Shown here: positions 49,535 to 58,127 of the stretch, in pieces
Numbering within the stretch: the first letter of the stretch is position 1
Layout of the letters: each line of letters starts with the position of its first letter
NCBI RefSeq assembly: GCF_900323885.1
Contig: NZ_OOHJ01000015.1
Location: forward strand, 434,001 to 498,000
Length of the DNA: 64,000 bases
DNA from: [Actinomadura] parvosata subsp. kistnae
Lineage (GTDB): Bacteria > Actinomycetota > Actinomycetes > Streptosporangiales > Streptosporangiaceae
Reading direction: 5' to 3'
Notes under the pieces: generated by a model
Told to the model about the DNA's origin: nothing
What the model saw: only the letters and a program-made list of their open reading frames with translations
Database searches by the model: none
Made by a program: the position numbers and the translations under genes

Positions 49535-50566
49535 CTAGTGGCCGTTCCCGCAACTACCCCAGCATGTTGTGGCTTTCGTGCTGTCGAGCAAGCCAAGATC
49601 ACGCAGTACGGCCCGCGTGCGGGCGATCTCGGTGCCGAGCCAGCGGGCGAAATCGTCGCCCGACAGCGGGATCGGCAGCCAGCCGGCGGCCAGGCAGGCC
49701 GCCTCCCACGCGCCCGACCGGATGACCTTCTCGCACATGCGGACGGCCGGCTCGCGGCTCTCGTCCGGCATGTCCTCGGGGCCGAACGCGGCCGTCCAGT
49801 CGGCGAAGTCCACCCGCACGCCGCACTCCAGCAGCGTCGGCACGTCGAGGTCGGGCACGCGCTGGGCCGAGGAGATCGCCAGCGCCCTGACCCGGCCGCG
49901 GCCGATCGCGGCGCGCCAGCCGGCCAGCGGGCCCGCCGCCGCGACGGCCTTGCCCGCCAGCAGCGCCGAGGCGACCTCGGCCAGGCTCGGGTAGCCGGTG
50001 TAGTCGACGCGCCTGCCGTCGGCGCCGATCGCCCGGGCGACCAGGCCGAACAGCAGGTGGTCCGGCTCGCCCTGCGGGCCGCCCGCCAGCAGCGTGCGGC
50101 CGGGGTCGGCGAGCAGGCGGGCGCCGAAGTCGTCGAAGTCCTGGACGGGCGAGCGGGCGGGCACGACCACCACCTCGACCTGGCCGCTCAGCCTGGCGAG
50201 GGGGGTGGCGGTGTCGAGCAGGCTCTGGCCGTTGTTCAGCTCGGCGGCGGCCAGCGCGGGCAGCCCGCTCACCGTGATGGCGAAACCGCCGCCGGCCCCC
50301 TGGCCGTGACCCGCCCCCGAGCCGCCGCCCCGGGAGTCGCCGGTGATCGCGGAGCCGTCGGCGGCGGCGAAGCCCGCAGCGCGGGCCGCGCCCGCGAACG
50401 CCTGCCCGACGTGCGCCCAGCGCCGCCCCGCCGCCTTGATCGAGAATCCGGTACGCAGCACGTTCCGCGCCCGCTCCGTGCCGCAGCCGGCCACGCACGC
50501 GGCGACGCCGAGCCCGCAGGCGAGGAACCGCCGCCGGCCGATGTCCTTCTCCCCCGAATCCCCCAT
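49535..50566 (-). CDS. TctC/Bug-type tripartite tricarboxylate transporter binding lipoprotein
   Basis: The 343-residue protein starts with a twin-arginine/lipobox signal (GRRRFLACGLGVAACVAGCG; acylated Cys near residue 28). The body has the periplasmic-binding features of TctC proteins: VEVVVVPARSPVQDFDDF, YPSLAEVASALLAGKAVAAAGPLAGW, RALAISSAQRVPDLDVPTLLECGV and a C-terminal helix region. Family members bind carboxylates for TctAB permeases, but no tctAB genes are nearby, so it may be an orphan receptor. A Gly/Ser-rich insertion near residues 73-95 is atypical. Confidence 0.8.
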   Translation of the reverse strand: MGDSGEKDIGRRRFLACGLGVAACVAGCGTERARNVLRTGFSIKAAGRRWAHVGQAFAGAARAAGFAAADGSAITGDSRGGGSGAGHGQGAGGGFAITVSGLPALAAAELNNGQSLLDTATPLARLSGQVEVVVVPARSPVQDFDDFGARLLADPGRTLLAGGPQGEPDHLLFGLVARAIGADGRRVDYTGYPSLAEVASALLAGKAVAAAGPLAGWRAAIGRGRVRALAISSAQRVPDLDVPTLLECGVRVDFADWTAAFGPEDMPDESREPAVRMCEKVIRSGAWEAACLAAGWLPIPLSGDDFARWLGTEIARTRAVLRDLGLLDSTKATTCWGSCGNGH

Positions 50567-50653
50567 TACTCTAGGTTATTAACCCATTACAAGACGCTCT
50601 ACACTGGGGTCGCGGTCAACACCATTTATCGCGCTTTTGACTGATTTTCCGGC

Positions 50654-51430
50654 TTAAGTGATTTTTCTCGCCACCCCGGCCATCAAGGACGACGGCAACG
50701 ACCAGTCCCCCACCAGTTTCGGCCGGTCCGGCCGCCAGTCGGTCGCCTGCACGAGCCCCGGCGGCTCCAGCGGCCAGTCACCGAAGAACGCCCTGATCTG
50801 CGCCGGCGACCGGTCGGTCCCGCCGCTCGCGGACGCGCCCCGGCGGTAGGAGGCGGCCCGCTCCTCGTCCTCCACGTTCCCCAGGGTCGTGGCGTGCGAG
50901 ATCACCAGGTAGCCGCCCGGCGCCAGCCGCTCCCGCAGCACCGCCACCGCCCGCTGCGGGTCCGCCCCGTCCGGCAGGAAGTGCAGGATCGAGACCAGCA
51001 GCACCCCGACCGGCCGGTCGAGATCGAGGAACTCACCGGCCCCCGCCAGCACCTCCTCGGGATCGAGCAGGTCCGCCTGGACGAAACGGGCCCTGCCCGG
51101 CGAGTGCCGGAGCAGGGCCGTGGCGTGTGCGGCGACGACGGGGTCGTGGTCGACGTAGACGACCCTGGCCTCGGGCGCCACCTCGTGCGCGCTGCCCTGG
51201 GTGGGCAGCCCGCTGCCGAGGTCGAGGAACTGGTCGACCCCGGCGCGGGCGACGTAGCGTACGGCACGCTGAAGGAAGGCCCGGTTCGCGCGGGCCAGCG
51301 GGACCGCCTCCGGGATCAGCTCGGCGAGCTGGTCGATGGCCTGGCGATCGACCGCGAAGTTGTCCTTCCCGCCGAGCATGTAGTCGTACATGCGTGCGGG
51401 ATGGGGCCTCTGATGGTCGAACTGCCGCAC
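50654..51430 (-). CDS. SAM-dependent methyltransferase (DUF574 family)
   Basis: The protein shows the family start HPARMYDYMLGGKDNFAVDRQA and the SAM motif FLDLGSGLPTQGSAHEVA, followed by VVYVDHDPVV and LLVSILHFLPD. Actinomycetes carry many paralogues of this family, with largely unknown targets. The frame stays open to GTG 51466. I prefer GTG 51430 (about 258 residues), because the conserved family region begins right after it and the preceding DNA is A/T-rich promoter-like sequence. Confidence 0.87.
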   Translation of the reverse strand: MRQFDHQRPHPARMYDYMLGGKDNFAVDRQAIDQLAELIPEAVPLARANRAFLQRAVRYVARAGVDQFLDLGSGLPTQGSAHEVAPEARVVYVDHDPVVAAHATALLRHSPGRARFVQADLLDPEEVLAGAGEFLDLDRPVGVLLVSILHFLPDGADPQRAVAVLRERLAPGGYLVISHATTLGNVEDEERAASYRRGASASGGTDRSPAQIRAFFGDWPLEPPGLVQATDWRPDRPKLVGDWSLPSSLMAGVARKIT

Positions 51431-51500
51431 AGTATCGAATTTATGTCGTATCCAGCCGGATAACACTACCTTGGGAAGATTGTGGCTGAATTAATCTCGG

Positions 51501-53321
51501 CTATTCCACCGTAACGCTCTTGGCGAGATTGCGCGGCTTGTCCACATCGCGGCCCAGCGCCACCGCCGCGTGGTAGGCGAACAGCTGCAGCGGGATCGTC
51601 AGCAGGATCGGGTCGAGCTCGATCTCGTTCTTCGGGATCACGATCACGTCGTCGGCCAGCTTCGCGTCCGGCTCGCGGTGCCCCACCATGAGCACCTGGC
51701 CGCCGCGCGCCCGGATCTCGCCGAGCGTCGTGAGGTTCTTGTCGAGCAGCTCGTCGTCGGGCACGATCGCGACCGTCGGCATGTCGGGGCCGATCAGCGC
51801 CAGCGGGCCGTGCTTCAGCTCGCTGGCCGGATACGCCTCGGCGTGCACGTAGGAGATCTCCTTGAGCTTCTGCGCGCCCTCGCGGGCCACCGGGTAACCA
51901 CGCACCCGCCCGACGAACATCATGCTCGGGTGCGGCGCGTACTTCTTGGCCAGCTCCGCGATCCGCTCGCCCTGCCCCAGGATCTGCTCGATCTGGCCCG
52001 GCAGCTTGCGCAGGCCCTCCACGATGCGCCGCCCGTCGGCGGGCGACAGGTCGCGCACGCGCCCCAGGTGCAGCGCGAGCAGCGCGAACGCCACCGACGT
52101 CGAGGTGAACGCCTTCGTCGAGGCGACCGAGACCTCCGGCCCCGCGTGCAGGTAGATGCCGCCGTCCACCTCGCGGGCGATGGCGCTGCCCACGGCGTTG
52201 ACGATGCCGATGACCCGGCCGCCCTTGCGCTTGAGCTCCTGCACGGCGGCGAGCGTGTCGTAGGTCTCGCCCGACTGGCTGATCGCGACGTAGAGGGTGT
52301 CGGGGTCGACGACGGGGTTGCGGTAGCGGAACTCGCTGGCCGGCTCGGCGTCGGACGGGATGCGCGCCAGCTCCTCGATCAGCTGCGCGCCGATCTGGCC
52401 CGAGTAGTACGCGGAACCACAGCCGATGATCTTCACCCGGCGGAAGCCGCGGGTCTCGCGCGCGTCCATGTTCAGGCCGCCCAGGTGCGCCACGTGGAAA
52501 CGCTCGTCGAGCCGGCCGCTCATCGTGCGGGTCATCGTCTCCGGCTGCTCGGAGATCTCCTTGAGCAGGTAGTGCTCGTAGCCGCCCGTGTCGTAGTGGC
52601 CGGCGTCCCAGTCGACGGTCAGCGGCTCCTTCGCCGTCTCGCGCGCGTCGCTGGCGAACGTGTGGAAGCCGTCGGCCTTCAGCACGGCCAGCTCGCCGTC
52701 CTCGAGATGCACGACCTGGCGGGTGTAGCGGACCAGCGCGGCCACGTCGGAGGCGGCGAACATCTCCTTCTCGCCGATGCCCAGCACGATCGGGCTGCCG
52801 TTGCGCGCCACGACCACCTCACCCGGCCGCTCGGCGTCGATCACCGCGATGCCGTACGTGCCGACGATGCTCTTGAGCGTCTTCCTGACGGCCTCCTCCA
52901 GCGACTCGTTCTCGTCGACCGCGGCGGCGATCAGGTGCGCCAGCACCTCGGTGTCGGTCTCGGAGGCGAACACCACGCCGTCGGCCTCCAGCTTGGCGCG
53001 CAGCTCCCCGGCGTTCTCGATGATGCCGTTGTGGACGACCGCGATGCGCTCGTCGGCCGACAGGTGCGGGTGCGCGTTGACGTCGCTCGGCACGCCGTGC
53101 GTCGCCCACCGCGTGTGCCCGATGCCGAGGCCGCCCTTGAACCTGGCCGGCACGACCTTGGCCAGATCCGCCACCCGGCCCTTGACCTTGCGCACCTTCA
53201 AGCCCTTGTTGGACACCACGACCCCGGCCGAGTCATAGCCCCGGTACTCCAGCCGCTGCAGGCCCTCCAACAGGATGGGCGCCGCGTCCTTGGGGCCGAC
53301 GTAGGCCACGATTCCGCACAT
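51501..53321 (-). CDS. glmS: Glutamine--fructose-6-phosphate aminotransferase (isomerizing)
   Basis: A complete 606-residue GlmS: catalytic Cys2 in MCGIVAYVG, the glutaminase features GHTRWATHG and VVHNGIIEN, two SIS sugar-isomerase domains (GCGSAYYSGQIGAQ, AISQSGETYDTLAA, EVSVASTKAFTS, FVGRVRGYPVAREGAQKLKEISYVHAEAYPASELKHGP) and the C-terminal LAKSVTVE that closes the active site. It makes glucosamine 6-phosphate for peptidoglycan. It is preceded by a 102-residue ORF only 11 bp away, so the two form an operon. Confidence 0.97.
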   Translation of the reverse strand: MCGIVAYVGPKDAAPILLEGLQRLEYRGYDSAGVVVSNKGLKVRKVKGRVADLAKVVPARFKGGLGIGHTRWATHGVPSDVNAHPHLSADERIAVVHNGIIENAGELRAKLEADGVVFASETDTEVLAHLIAAAVDENESLEEAVRKTLKSIVGTYGIAVIDAERPGEVVVARNGSPIVLGIGEKEMFAASDVAALVRYTRQVVHLEDGELAVLKADGFHTFASDARETAKEPLTVDWDAGHYDTGGYEHYLLKEISEQPETMTRTMSGRLDERFHVAHLGGLNMDARETRGFRRVKIIGCGSAYYSGQIGAQLIEELARIPSDAEPASEFRYRNPVVDPDTLYVAISQSGETYDTLAAVQELKRKGGRVIGIVNAVGSAIAREVDGGIYLHAGPEVSVASTKAFTSTSVAFALLALHLGRVRDLSPADGRRIVEGLRKLPGQIEQILGQGERIAELAKKYAPHPSMMFVGRVRGYPVAREGAQKLKEISYVHAEAYPASELKHGPLALIGPDMPTVAIVPDDELLDKNLTTLGEIRARGGQVLMVGHREPDAKLADDVIVIPKNEIELDPILLTIPLQLFAYHAAVALGRDVDKPRNLAKSVTVE

Positions 53322-53332
53322 CGAGGTCTCCT

Positions 53333-53641
53333 CTATCCGTAAACGATCCTGCGTAGCTGCCTCAGCGACAGCTCTGGAGCCGCTACCCGCCGGCTCCGTA
53401 ATTCGGCGGCGATCCGGGGAAAGCTCTCGTCATTGGTGAAGCCCTTGGACTTCAACTCGCCGTGGCGGCGGCGGACGTACTCCTCCGTGGACTCCGAGAA
53501 GTACGACAGCACGTCGGCGACCACGCGGGCGGCCTCACCCGGGCCGAGCGGGCTCGTCCGCGTGAGGTGCGCGATGAGATCTTCGTACGGATGCCGTGCC
53601 GTGGACACAGACGAGGACACTACGGCGCTGGAACGAGACAC
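53333..53641 (-). CDS. Conserved-looking hypothetical protein in the glmS operon
   Basis: Up to 102 residues from GTG 53641, with AGGA seven bases upstream; GTGs at 53620 and 53608 are alternatives and skip a Ser-rich leader. The core HPYEDLIAHLTRTSPLGPGEAARVVADVLSYFSESTEEYVRRRHGELKSKGFTNDESFPRIAAELRSRRVAAPELSLRQLRRIVYG is highly charged, helical and without cysteines. It looks like a small DNA-, RNA- or protein-binding factor. No family is recognised. It stands 11 bp before glmS. A long palindrome overlaps its ribosome-binding site. Confidence 0.7.
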   Translation of the reverse strand: MSRSSAVVSSSVSTARHPYEDLIAHLTRTSPLGPGEAARVVADVLSYFSESTEEYVRRRHGELKSKGFTNDESFPRIAAELRSRRVAAPELSLRQLRRIVYG

Positions 53642-53648
53642 GCCAACA

Positions 53649-53670
53649 TCCTGCCCGATATCGGGCAGGA
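53649..53670. promoter_or_regulatory. 22-bp perfect palindrome at the start of the glmS operon
   Basis: The core CTGCCCGATATCGGGCAG extends to a perfect 22-bp dyad (53649-53670). It ends 8 bp before the GTG of the 102-residue ORF and contains its AGGA. As DNA it would suit a repressor dimer; as RNA an 11-bp stem would hide the ribosome-binding site. Confidence 0.7.
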
Positions 53671-53837
53671 AATGCTTCCAGGTCGTTGGTTCGGGCGTGG
53701 CTCAGGGCTGGAGTGAGGATGAGAATCGGTGCTGATCCGATGGTTCCCATCCGTATCATCCGACCCGTCTGACACATCCCTTTCCTGGGCATGGTTACGG
53801 TGAGTAGTCGTCTCGTGACGTTCCTGGGGAGATGTTC

Positions 53838-56800
53838 ATGCAGCTCTGGCTCGCCGTCGTCCTGGCCGCCGGTGTCCTGACCGCGCCCACCGGCGTCCTG
53901 TCCCCCTCGCCCACCGTCACCTCGGCGGGCGCTGTCGCTTCGGCGGGCGCTGTCGCTTCGGCGGGCGCTGTCACCTCGGCGGGCGCCTTTGGGCTGCCTC
54001 CCGGCACCGTCACGCAGCCGGGCACCGTCGCGGGGCGGCAGGCGGACTTCGCCGCCGCCGCGCGCGAGTACGGCGTCCCGGAGAGCGTGCTGCTCGCGGT
54101 GGCCTACCTGGAGTCACGGTGGGACGCGAACGGCGGGCGGCCCAGCACGGCGGGCGGCTACGGGCCGATGCACCTGGTGGACGCGTTCCCCGCCGACGTC
54201 CGCACCCACGGGCACGCCGCCGCGCCCGGGGAACCGGCCCTCGGGGACGCGCTCGGCGACCCCCGGGGCGATGACGCCCGGCCCATGTCGGCCGCCCTCA
54301 CCGAAGCCCTGTCCCGCTCCGCGCTGCGCACCTCGGCGGAGCCGCCGCCCCGCACCACCCTGCCCGAGGCCGGCCGCCTGATCGGCGTCGACCCCGACCG
54401 GCTGCGCACCGACCCGGCCGCCAACATCCGCGCCGGCGCCGCCCTCCTCGCCTCCTACCAGTCACGTCCCAGCGCCGACCCCGCCGACTGGCACGCGGCC
54501 GTCGCCCGGTACGCGGGAACGGACGATCCGGTGGCGTCCCGGGCGTTCGCGGACGAGGTGTTCGCGGTCATGCGCGAAGGCGCCCAGCGCCGCACCGACG
54601 ACGGCCATCTCGTACGCCTGGACCCGGTGCCCGGCCTGCCCGCGACAGGCACCCCTCCCAGCACGGCAACCTCACCCACCGGCCAGGTACCCGCCACCGC
54701 CCCCGCTGGCACCACCGACGCGGGCACCGCGGGCATCGCCACCGCCCCCGCTGGCACCGCCAACGCGGGCACCGCGGGCACCGCCACCGCCGACGCCAGC
54801 ACCGCGGGCACCGGCACCGCCGACGTCGGCACCGCGGGCACCGACAGCGCCGCCGCGCCCAGCGGGCAGGAGCCTGGTTCCGCCGCCGCACCGGCCGTCC
54901 GGCCGCCAAGCGCCGCCGCCTCCGCACCGGCAAACCGGCAGCCCGCCACCAGCACCAGCACAAGCGCCACTACCAGCACCGGGACCCACCCTGGCCCCGG
55001 CGCTGGCACGCCCAGCGAGCAGGTGCCTGGCCACGCCGCCGCAGCACCCGGCCACGCCGCCGCAGCACCCGGCCACGCCATCGCAGCACCCGGCCACGCC
55101 ATCGCAGCACCCGGCCACGCCATCGCAGCACCCGGCCACGCCGCCGCAGCACCCGGCCACGCCGCCGCAGCACCCGGCCACGCCGCCGCAGCACCCGGCC
55201 ACGTCATCGCAGCGCCCGGCCACGCCGCCGCAGCGCTCGGCCACGCTGCCGCAGCGCCCCGCCAGCAGCCGCATGTCGTCACCTCCTCGTCGGCGAACCC
55301 GCAGCTCAGCACCGCGACCGCACCCGGCGGCGGCCAGGAGCCTGGCCTCGCCGCTGCACCAGCCGACCGGCAGCCAAGCGCCGCCGCCTCCGCACCGGCG
55401 AACCCGCGGCCCGCAACCAGCACCAGCGCCACCACCGGCACCGCCACCGGCACCAGCACCAGCACCAGCACTGGCACCGGCACCAACCTAGGCACCGTGA
55501 TCGCCCCGGACGCTGGCTCCGGTGGTTCGGCAGGCGGTGGGTGGTGGGCCGGTGACGATCCGGCGGGCGGTATGGACGGGTGGCCCGAGACGGAGTACGG
55601 CCTTTTGGAGGGAGCCGAGGGCGATCTCGTGGACGGGGCGGACGTCGACGCTCTGTGGGGCAACGGGATGAACGAGGCGAACGGGCCGAAGGGGCAGGCG
55701 TCCACGTCCAGCCAGGTTGAGTGCCCCTCCTCCTTGACCTGCGAATGGATGCCCGCCGCGTACAAACGCTTCGGCAAGAAGAAGGACCGCGACTACGGCA
55801 ACCATGACCACCTGTCCCGCAAGCGCGAGGTCGACTACATCGTCATCCATGACACGGAGGGCAGTTACCAGGGTATTCCGAGCCTGATCCGCAACCCGAA
55901 GTACGTGAGCTGGCACTACACGATCCGCTCCAGGGACGGACATGTCGCCCAGCATGTGCCGACGAATGACATCGCCTGGCATGCGGGCAACTGGGACATC
56001 AACACCCGTTCGATCGGCATCGAGCACGAGGGTTACCTGGCGAAGGGCGGCGCCTGGTACACGGAGGCGATGTACCGGTCGTCGGCCAGGCTGGTGAAGT
56101 ACCTGGCCGCCAAGCACCACATCCCGCTCAACCGGGCCCACATTCTCGGCCACGACAACGTCCCGGGCACGAGCCCGCAGACGGTGGCCGGCATGCACGA
56201 GGACCCGGGCCCGTACTGGGACTGGGAGCACTACTTCGAGCTCATGGGCAGGCCGTTCAGGCCGGTCAAGAACGGCGACTCGGTGATCATCCGCCCGTCG
56301 TACGCGTCCAACCGCCCGCACTTCACCGGCTGCGTGCCCGCCAAGGCCGCCCAGGCGTGCCCGGCGCACGGGGCGTCCACCGTGTGGCTGCACAAGGCGC
56401 CGAGCCAGACCGCTCCCCTGGTGACGGACCTGGGCAAACATCCGGGCAAGCCGAGCACGTACAGCGTGTACGACCACAGCGCCCGCGCCTCCACCGGCCA
56501 GCGCTTCGCCGTCGCGGCCCGGCAGGGCGACTGGACGGCGATCTGGTACCTGGGGCAGAAGGCGTGGTTCCACAACCCGGCCTCGAACCCGACCGCGATC
56601 CCGGCCAAGGGCCCGATGGTGACGCCGCTGTCGGGCGAGGTGAAGGTGTACGGGCGGGCGTACCCGGAGAAAGCCGCCTACAAGCGGGCCGCGTACCAGC
56701 CGCTGACTCCGCTGAAGTACCGGATCGGGCCTGGCCAGACGTACACGGTGGGTGACACCGTCACCGGCTCCTACTACGCCGCCAACGCCTTCTCGCCCGC

Positions 56801-56900
56801 CAAGCACGTCACCACCACCGGCAGGACCCGCTACCACCAGATCCAGCTCGGGCACCGGGTGATGTTCGTGATGGCCAAGGACGTGCGCCTGATCGGCTGA
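53838..56900 (+). CDS. Giant secreted N-acetylmuramoyl-L-alanine amidase with repeat-rich linker
   Basis: About 1,020 residues. A signal peptide (MQLWLAVVLAAGVLTAPTGV) is followed by four SAGAV repeats. Then comes a lysozyme-like/transglycosylase segment (VPESVLLAVAYLESRWD, YGPMHLVDAFP, INxRAGAALLASYQS type; residues 60-230). A roughly 360-residue Ala/Pro/Thr/Gly linker includes eleven PGHAAAA units (397-473). The Amidase_2 domain (residues about 660-805) has zinc His in VIHDTEG and ILGHDNVPG and HEDPGPYW. An SH3-like tail follows. It should cleave peptidoglycan outside the cell. GGGGAG is six bases before ATG 53838. Confidence 0.88.
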   Translation: MQLWLAVVLAAGVLTAPTGVLSPSPTVTSAGAVASAGAVASAGAVTSAGAFGLPPGTVTQPGTVAGRQADFAAAAREYGVPESVLLAVAYLESRWDANGGRPSTAGGYGPMHLVDAFPADVRTHGHAAAPGEPALGDALGDPRGDDARPMSAALTEALSRSALRTSAEPPPRTTLPEAGRLIGVDPDRLRTDPAANIRAGAALLASYQSRPSADPADWHAAVARYAGTDDPVASRAFADEVFAVMREGAQRRTDDGHLVRLDPVPGLPATGTPPSTATSPTGQVPATAPAGTTDAGTAGIATAPAGTANAGTAGTATADASTAGTGTADVGTAGTDSAAAPSGQEPGSAAAPAVRPPSAAASAPANRQPATSTSTSATTSTGTHPGPGAGTPSEQVPGHAAAAPGHAAAAPGHAIAAPGHAIAAPGHAIAAPGHAAAAPGHAAAAPGHAAAAPGHVIAAPGHAAAALGHAAAAPRQQPHVVTSSSANPQLSTATAPGGGQEPGLAAAPADRQPSAAASAPANPRPATSTSATTGTATGTSTSTSTGTGTNLGTVIAPDAGSGGSAGGGWWAGDDPAGGMDGWPETEYGLLEGAEGDLVDGADVDALWGNGMNEANGPKGQASTSSQVECPSSLTCEWMPAAYKRFGKKKDRDYGNHDHLSRKREVDYIVIHDTEGSYQGIPSLIRNPKYVSWHYTIRSRDGHVAQHVPTNDIAWHAGNWDINTRSIGIEHEGYLAKGGAWYTEAMYRSSARLVKYLAAKHHIPLNRAHILGHDNVPGTSPQTVAGMHEDPGPYWDWEHYFELMGRPFRPVKNGDSVIIRPSYASNRPHFTGCVPAKAAQACPAHGASTVWLHKAPSQTAPLVTDLGKHPGKPSTYSVYDHSARASTGQRFAVAARQGDWTAIWYLGQKAWFHNPASNPTAIPAKGPMVTPLSGEVKVYGRAYPEKAAYKRAAYQPLTPLKYRIGPGQTYTVGDTVTGSYYAANAFSPAKHVTTTGRTRYHQIQLGHRVMFVMAKDVRLIG
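55026..55256. repeat. Eleven 21-bp tandem repeats in the amidase linker
   Basis: Eleven in-frame 21-bp units encode PGHAAAA with variants PGHAIAA, PGHVIAA and LGHAAAA. The + strand unit is like CCCGGCCACGCCGCCGCAGC. The array is regular and directly adjacent, unlike CRISPR, and should vary in copy number. Confidence 0.95.
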
Positions 56901-57002
56901 ATTTCGCTCCCCATTTCCCCCCACGGCCCGCGCAGTGCGCACAGGCACTCTCCGGAGACGATATGGTTTTCCCGTGGCCCGGCGCCGACGCCGGAGACTC
57001 AC

Positions 57003-57074
57003 GCGGAAGTGGCTCAGTGGTAGAGCATCACCTTGCCAAGGTGAGGGTCGCGGGTTCGAATCCCGTCTTCCGCT
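57003..57074 (+). tRNA. tRNA-Gly(GCC), copy 1
   Basis: Acceptor GCGGAAG/CTTCCGC, anticodon loop TTGCCAA (GCC), T-arm GCGGG-TTCGAAT-CCCGT. It is identical to the copy at 57210 and is the first of a four-tRNA cluster. Confidence 0.96.
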
Positions 57075-57089
57075 CGGAGCAAGACTCCT

Positions 57090-57160
57090 GGTGGAGTGGC
57101 CGAGAGGCGAGGCAGCGGCCTGCAAAGCCGTCTACACGGGTTCAAATCCCGTCTCCACCT
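57090..57160 (+). tRNA. tRNA-Cys(GCA)
   Basis: Acceptor GGTGGAG/CTCCACC, anticodon loop CTGCAAA (GCA), T-arm CGGG-TTCAAAT-CCCG. 71 nt, second of the cluster. Confidence 0.95.
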
Positions 57161-57209
57161 CGGCGATCTGCGGAGCCTCCGGGATCCGCTAAAGTAAGTG
57201 CGGCGCCAT

Positions 57210-57281
57210 GCGGAAGTGGCTCAGTGGTAGAGCATCACCTTGCCAAGGTGAGGGTCGCGGGTTCGAATCCCGTCTTCCGCT
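57210..57281 (+). tRNA. tRNA-Gly(GCC), copy 2
   Basis: Exact duplicate of the tRNA at 57003-57074; third of the Gly-Cys-Gly-Val cluster. Confidence 0.96.
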
Positions 57282-57301
57282 CTGAGTTCACAACTCAACA
57301 T

Positions 57302-57373
57302 GGACGATTAGCTCAGCGGGAGAGCGCTTCCCTGACACGGAAGAGGTCACTGGTTCAATCCCAGTATCGTCCA
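57302..57373 (+). tRNA. tRNA-Val(GAC)
   Basis: Acceptor GGACGAT/ATCGTCC, anticodon loop CTGACAC (GAC), T-arm CTGG-TTCAATC-CCAG, followed by an encoded CCA-like CACC. Last of the cluster. Confidence 0.95.
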
Positions 57374-57410
57374 CCACACTCCATGTGAGACCTGGTCGAA
57401 CCGGACTCAC

Positions 57411-57457
57411 AGCCCCAGCTCACGGCACATGCCGAGGGTCTGGGGCTTCTTGTTGTT
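57411..57457 (+). terminator. Rho-independent terminator after the tRNA cluster
   Basis: AGCCCCAG and CTGGGGCT form an 8-bp stem with a 21-base loop, followed by TCTTGTTGTT. It lies 38 bp after tRNA-Val. Confidence 0.7.
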
Positions 57458-58114
57458 CCGGGTTGACCTTCCTGGGCAAGGCGCCTCACCCGTGACGACT
57501 TCCGCGCGCTGTGGATCAGGCGTCGGCGGGCCTTCCAGGGACTCCAACGGCGTCGAGGACGAAGAGGGACCGTTCCGCAGGTGGCTCCTGGGCGGAACGG
57601 ACGACCCCCAGCGGCACCAGTCCTGGTTGTCCGTCACCCGGATCACCGGGGCACGGTCATCCAGCGGACTTTGATCAGCTCACAGCATCAGCGGTATATG
57701 GGGCGGGCGATGGCTGGTCAGTGCGGCAAAGGTGGCATTTCGCTCTGTCGGCCCATCGGGCCTCCTCGATGGCGTCGCCCGGTCGAGCACTGCGTCTGCG
57801 CCATTCCCCGAGCTCACCATTTTCGTGGACACCGGCTGCCGCACGCTCGGGCAGTTCCTTGCGCGAGCCGGCCCCGTTCACAGCGCCACCTCGTCATCCC
57901 GTCACCGGGCTCGCGGGCGTGGCCGCCATGCAGCCCGCCGCAGGTCATCGCGATGTCAGCGGATCCGGTGGCGCGGCCGGATGCCATCACGGTGTCGCGA
58001 GTCGCGACATTCCGGAATCAACCGCCAAGTCCCGCCACCCCGCCTTTTCCGACAACTCTATTATACCACAAAAAGGGAAAAATAGCATTTCGTCGTTAAA
58101 TGCAGAAATTTCGC
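57458..58114. other. Gene-poor spacer
   Basis: About 650 bp with no ORF that looks coding: the small frames here lack ribosome-binding sites and protein-like composition. The last 90 bp (from about 58040) turn strongly A/T-rich, including TATACCACAAAAAGGGAAAA, as in a promoter region. I see no integrase or direct copy of the tRNA-Val 3' end. Confidence 0.6.
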
Positions 58115-58120
58115 TATATT
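58115..58120 (+). promoter_or_regulatory. TATATT -10 box, leaderless start
   Basis: TATATT ends 7 bp before ATG 58128, so transcription would begin at or next to the start codon. No ribosome-binding site is present upstream of that ATG. Confidence 0.5.
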
Positions 58121-58127
58121 GATTGCC

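Noticed and set aside
49535..50566. TctC-like gene as part of a cobalamin-regulated unit
   Set aside because: The riboswitch begins after its stop codon and reads away from it into nrdA.
55026..55256. Regular repeat resembling a CRISPR array
   Set aside because: The 21-bp units are directly adjacent with no spacers, are in frame, and encode a protein linker.
57407..57646. Minus-strand ORF beside tRNA-Val as an integrase remnant
   Set aside because: No integrase motifs and no ribosome-binding site; it overlaps the terminator hairpin. No duplicated tRNA 3' end was seen nearby.
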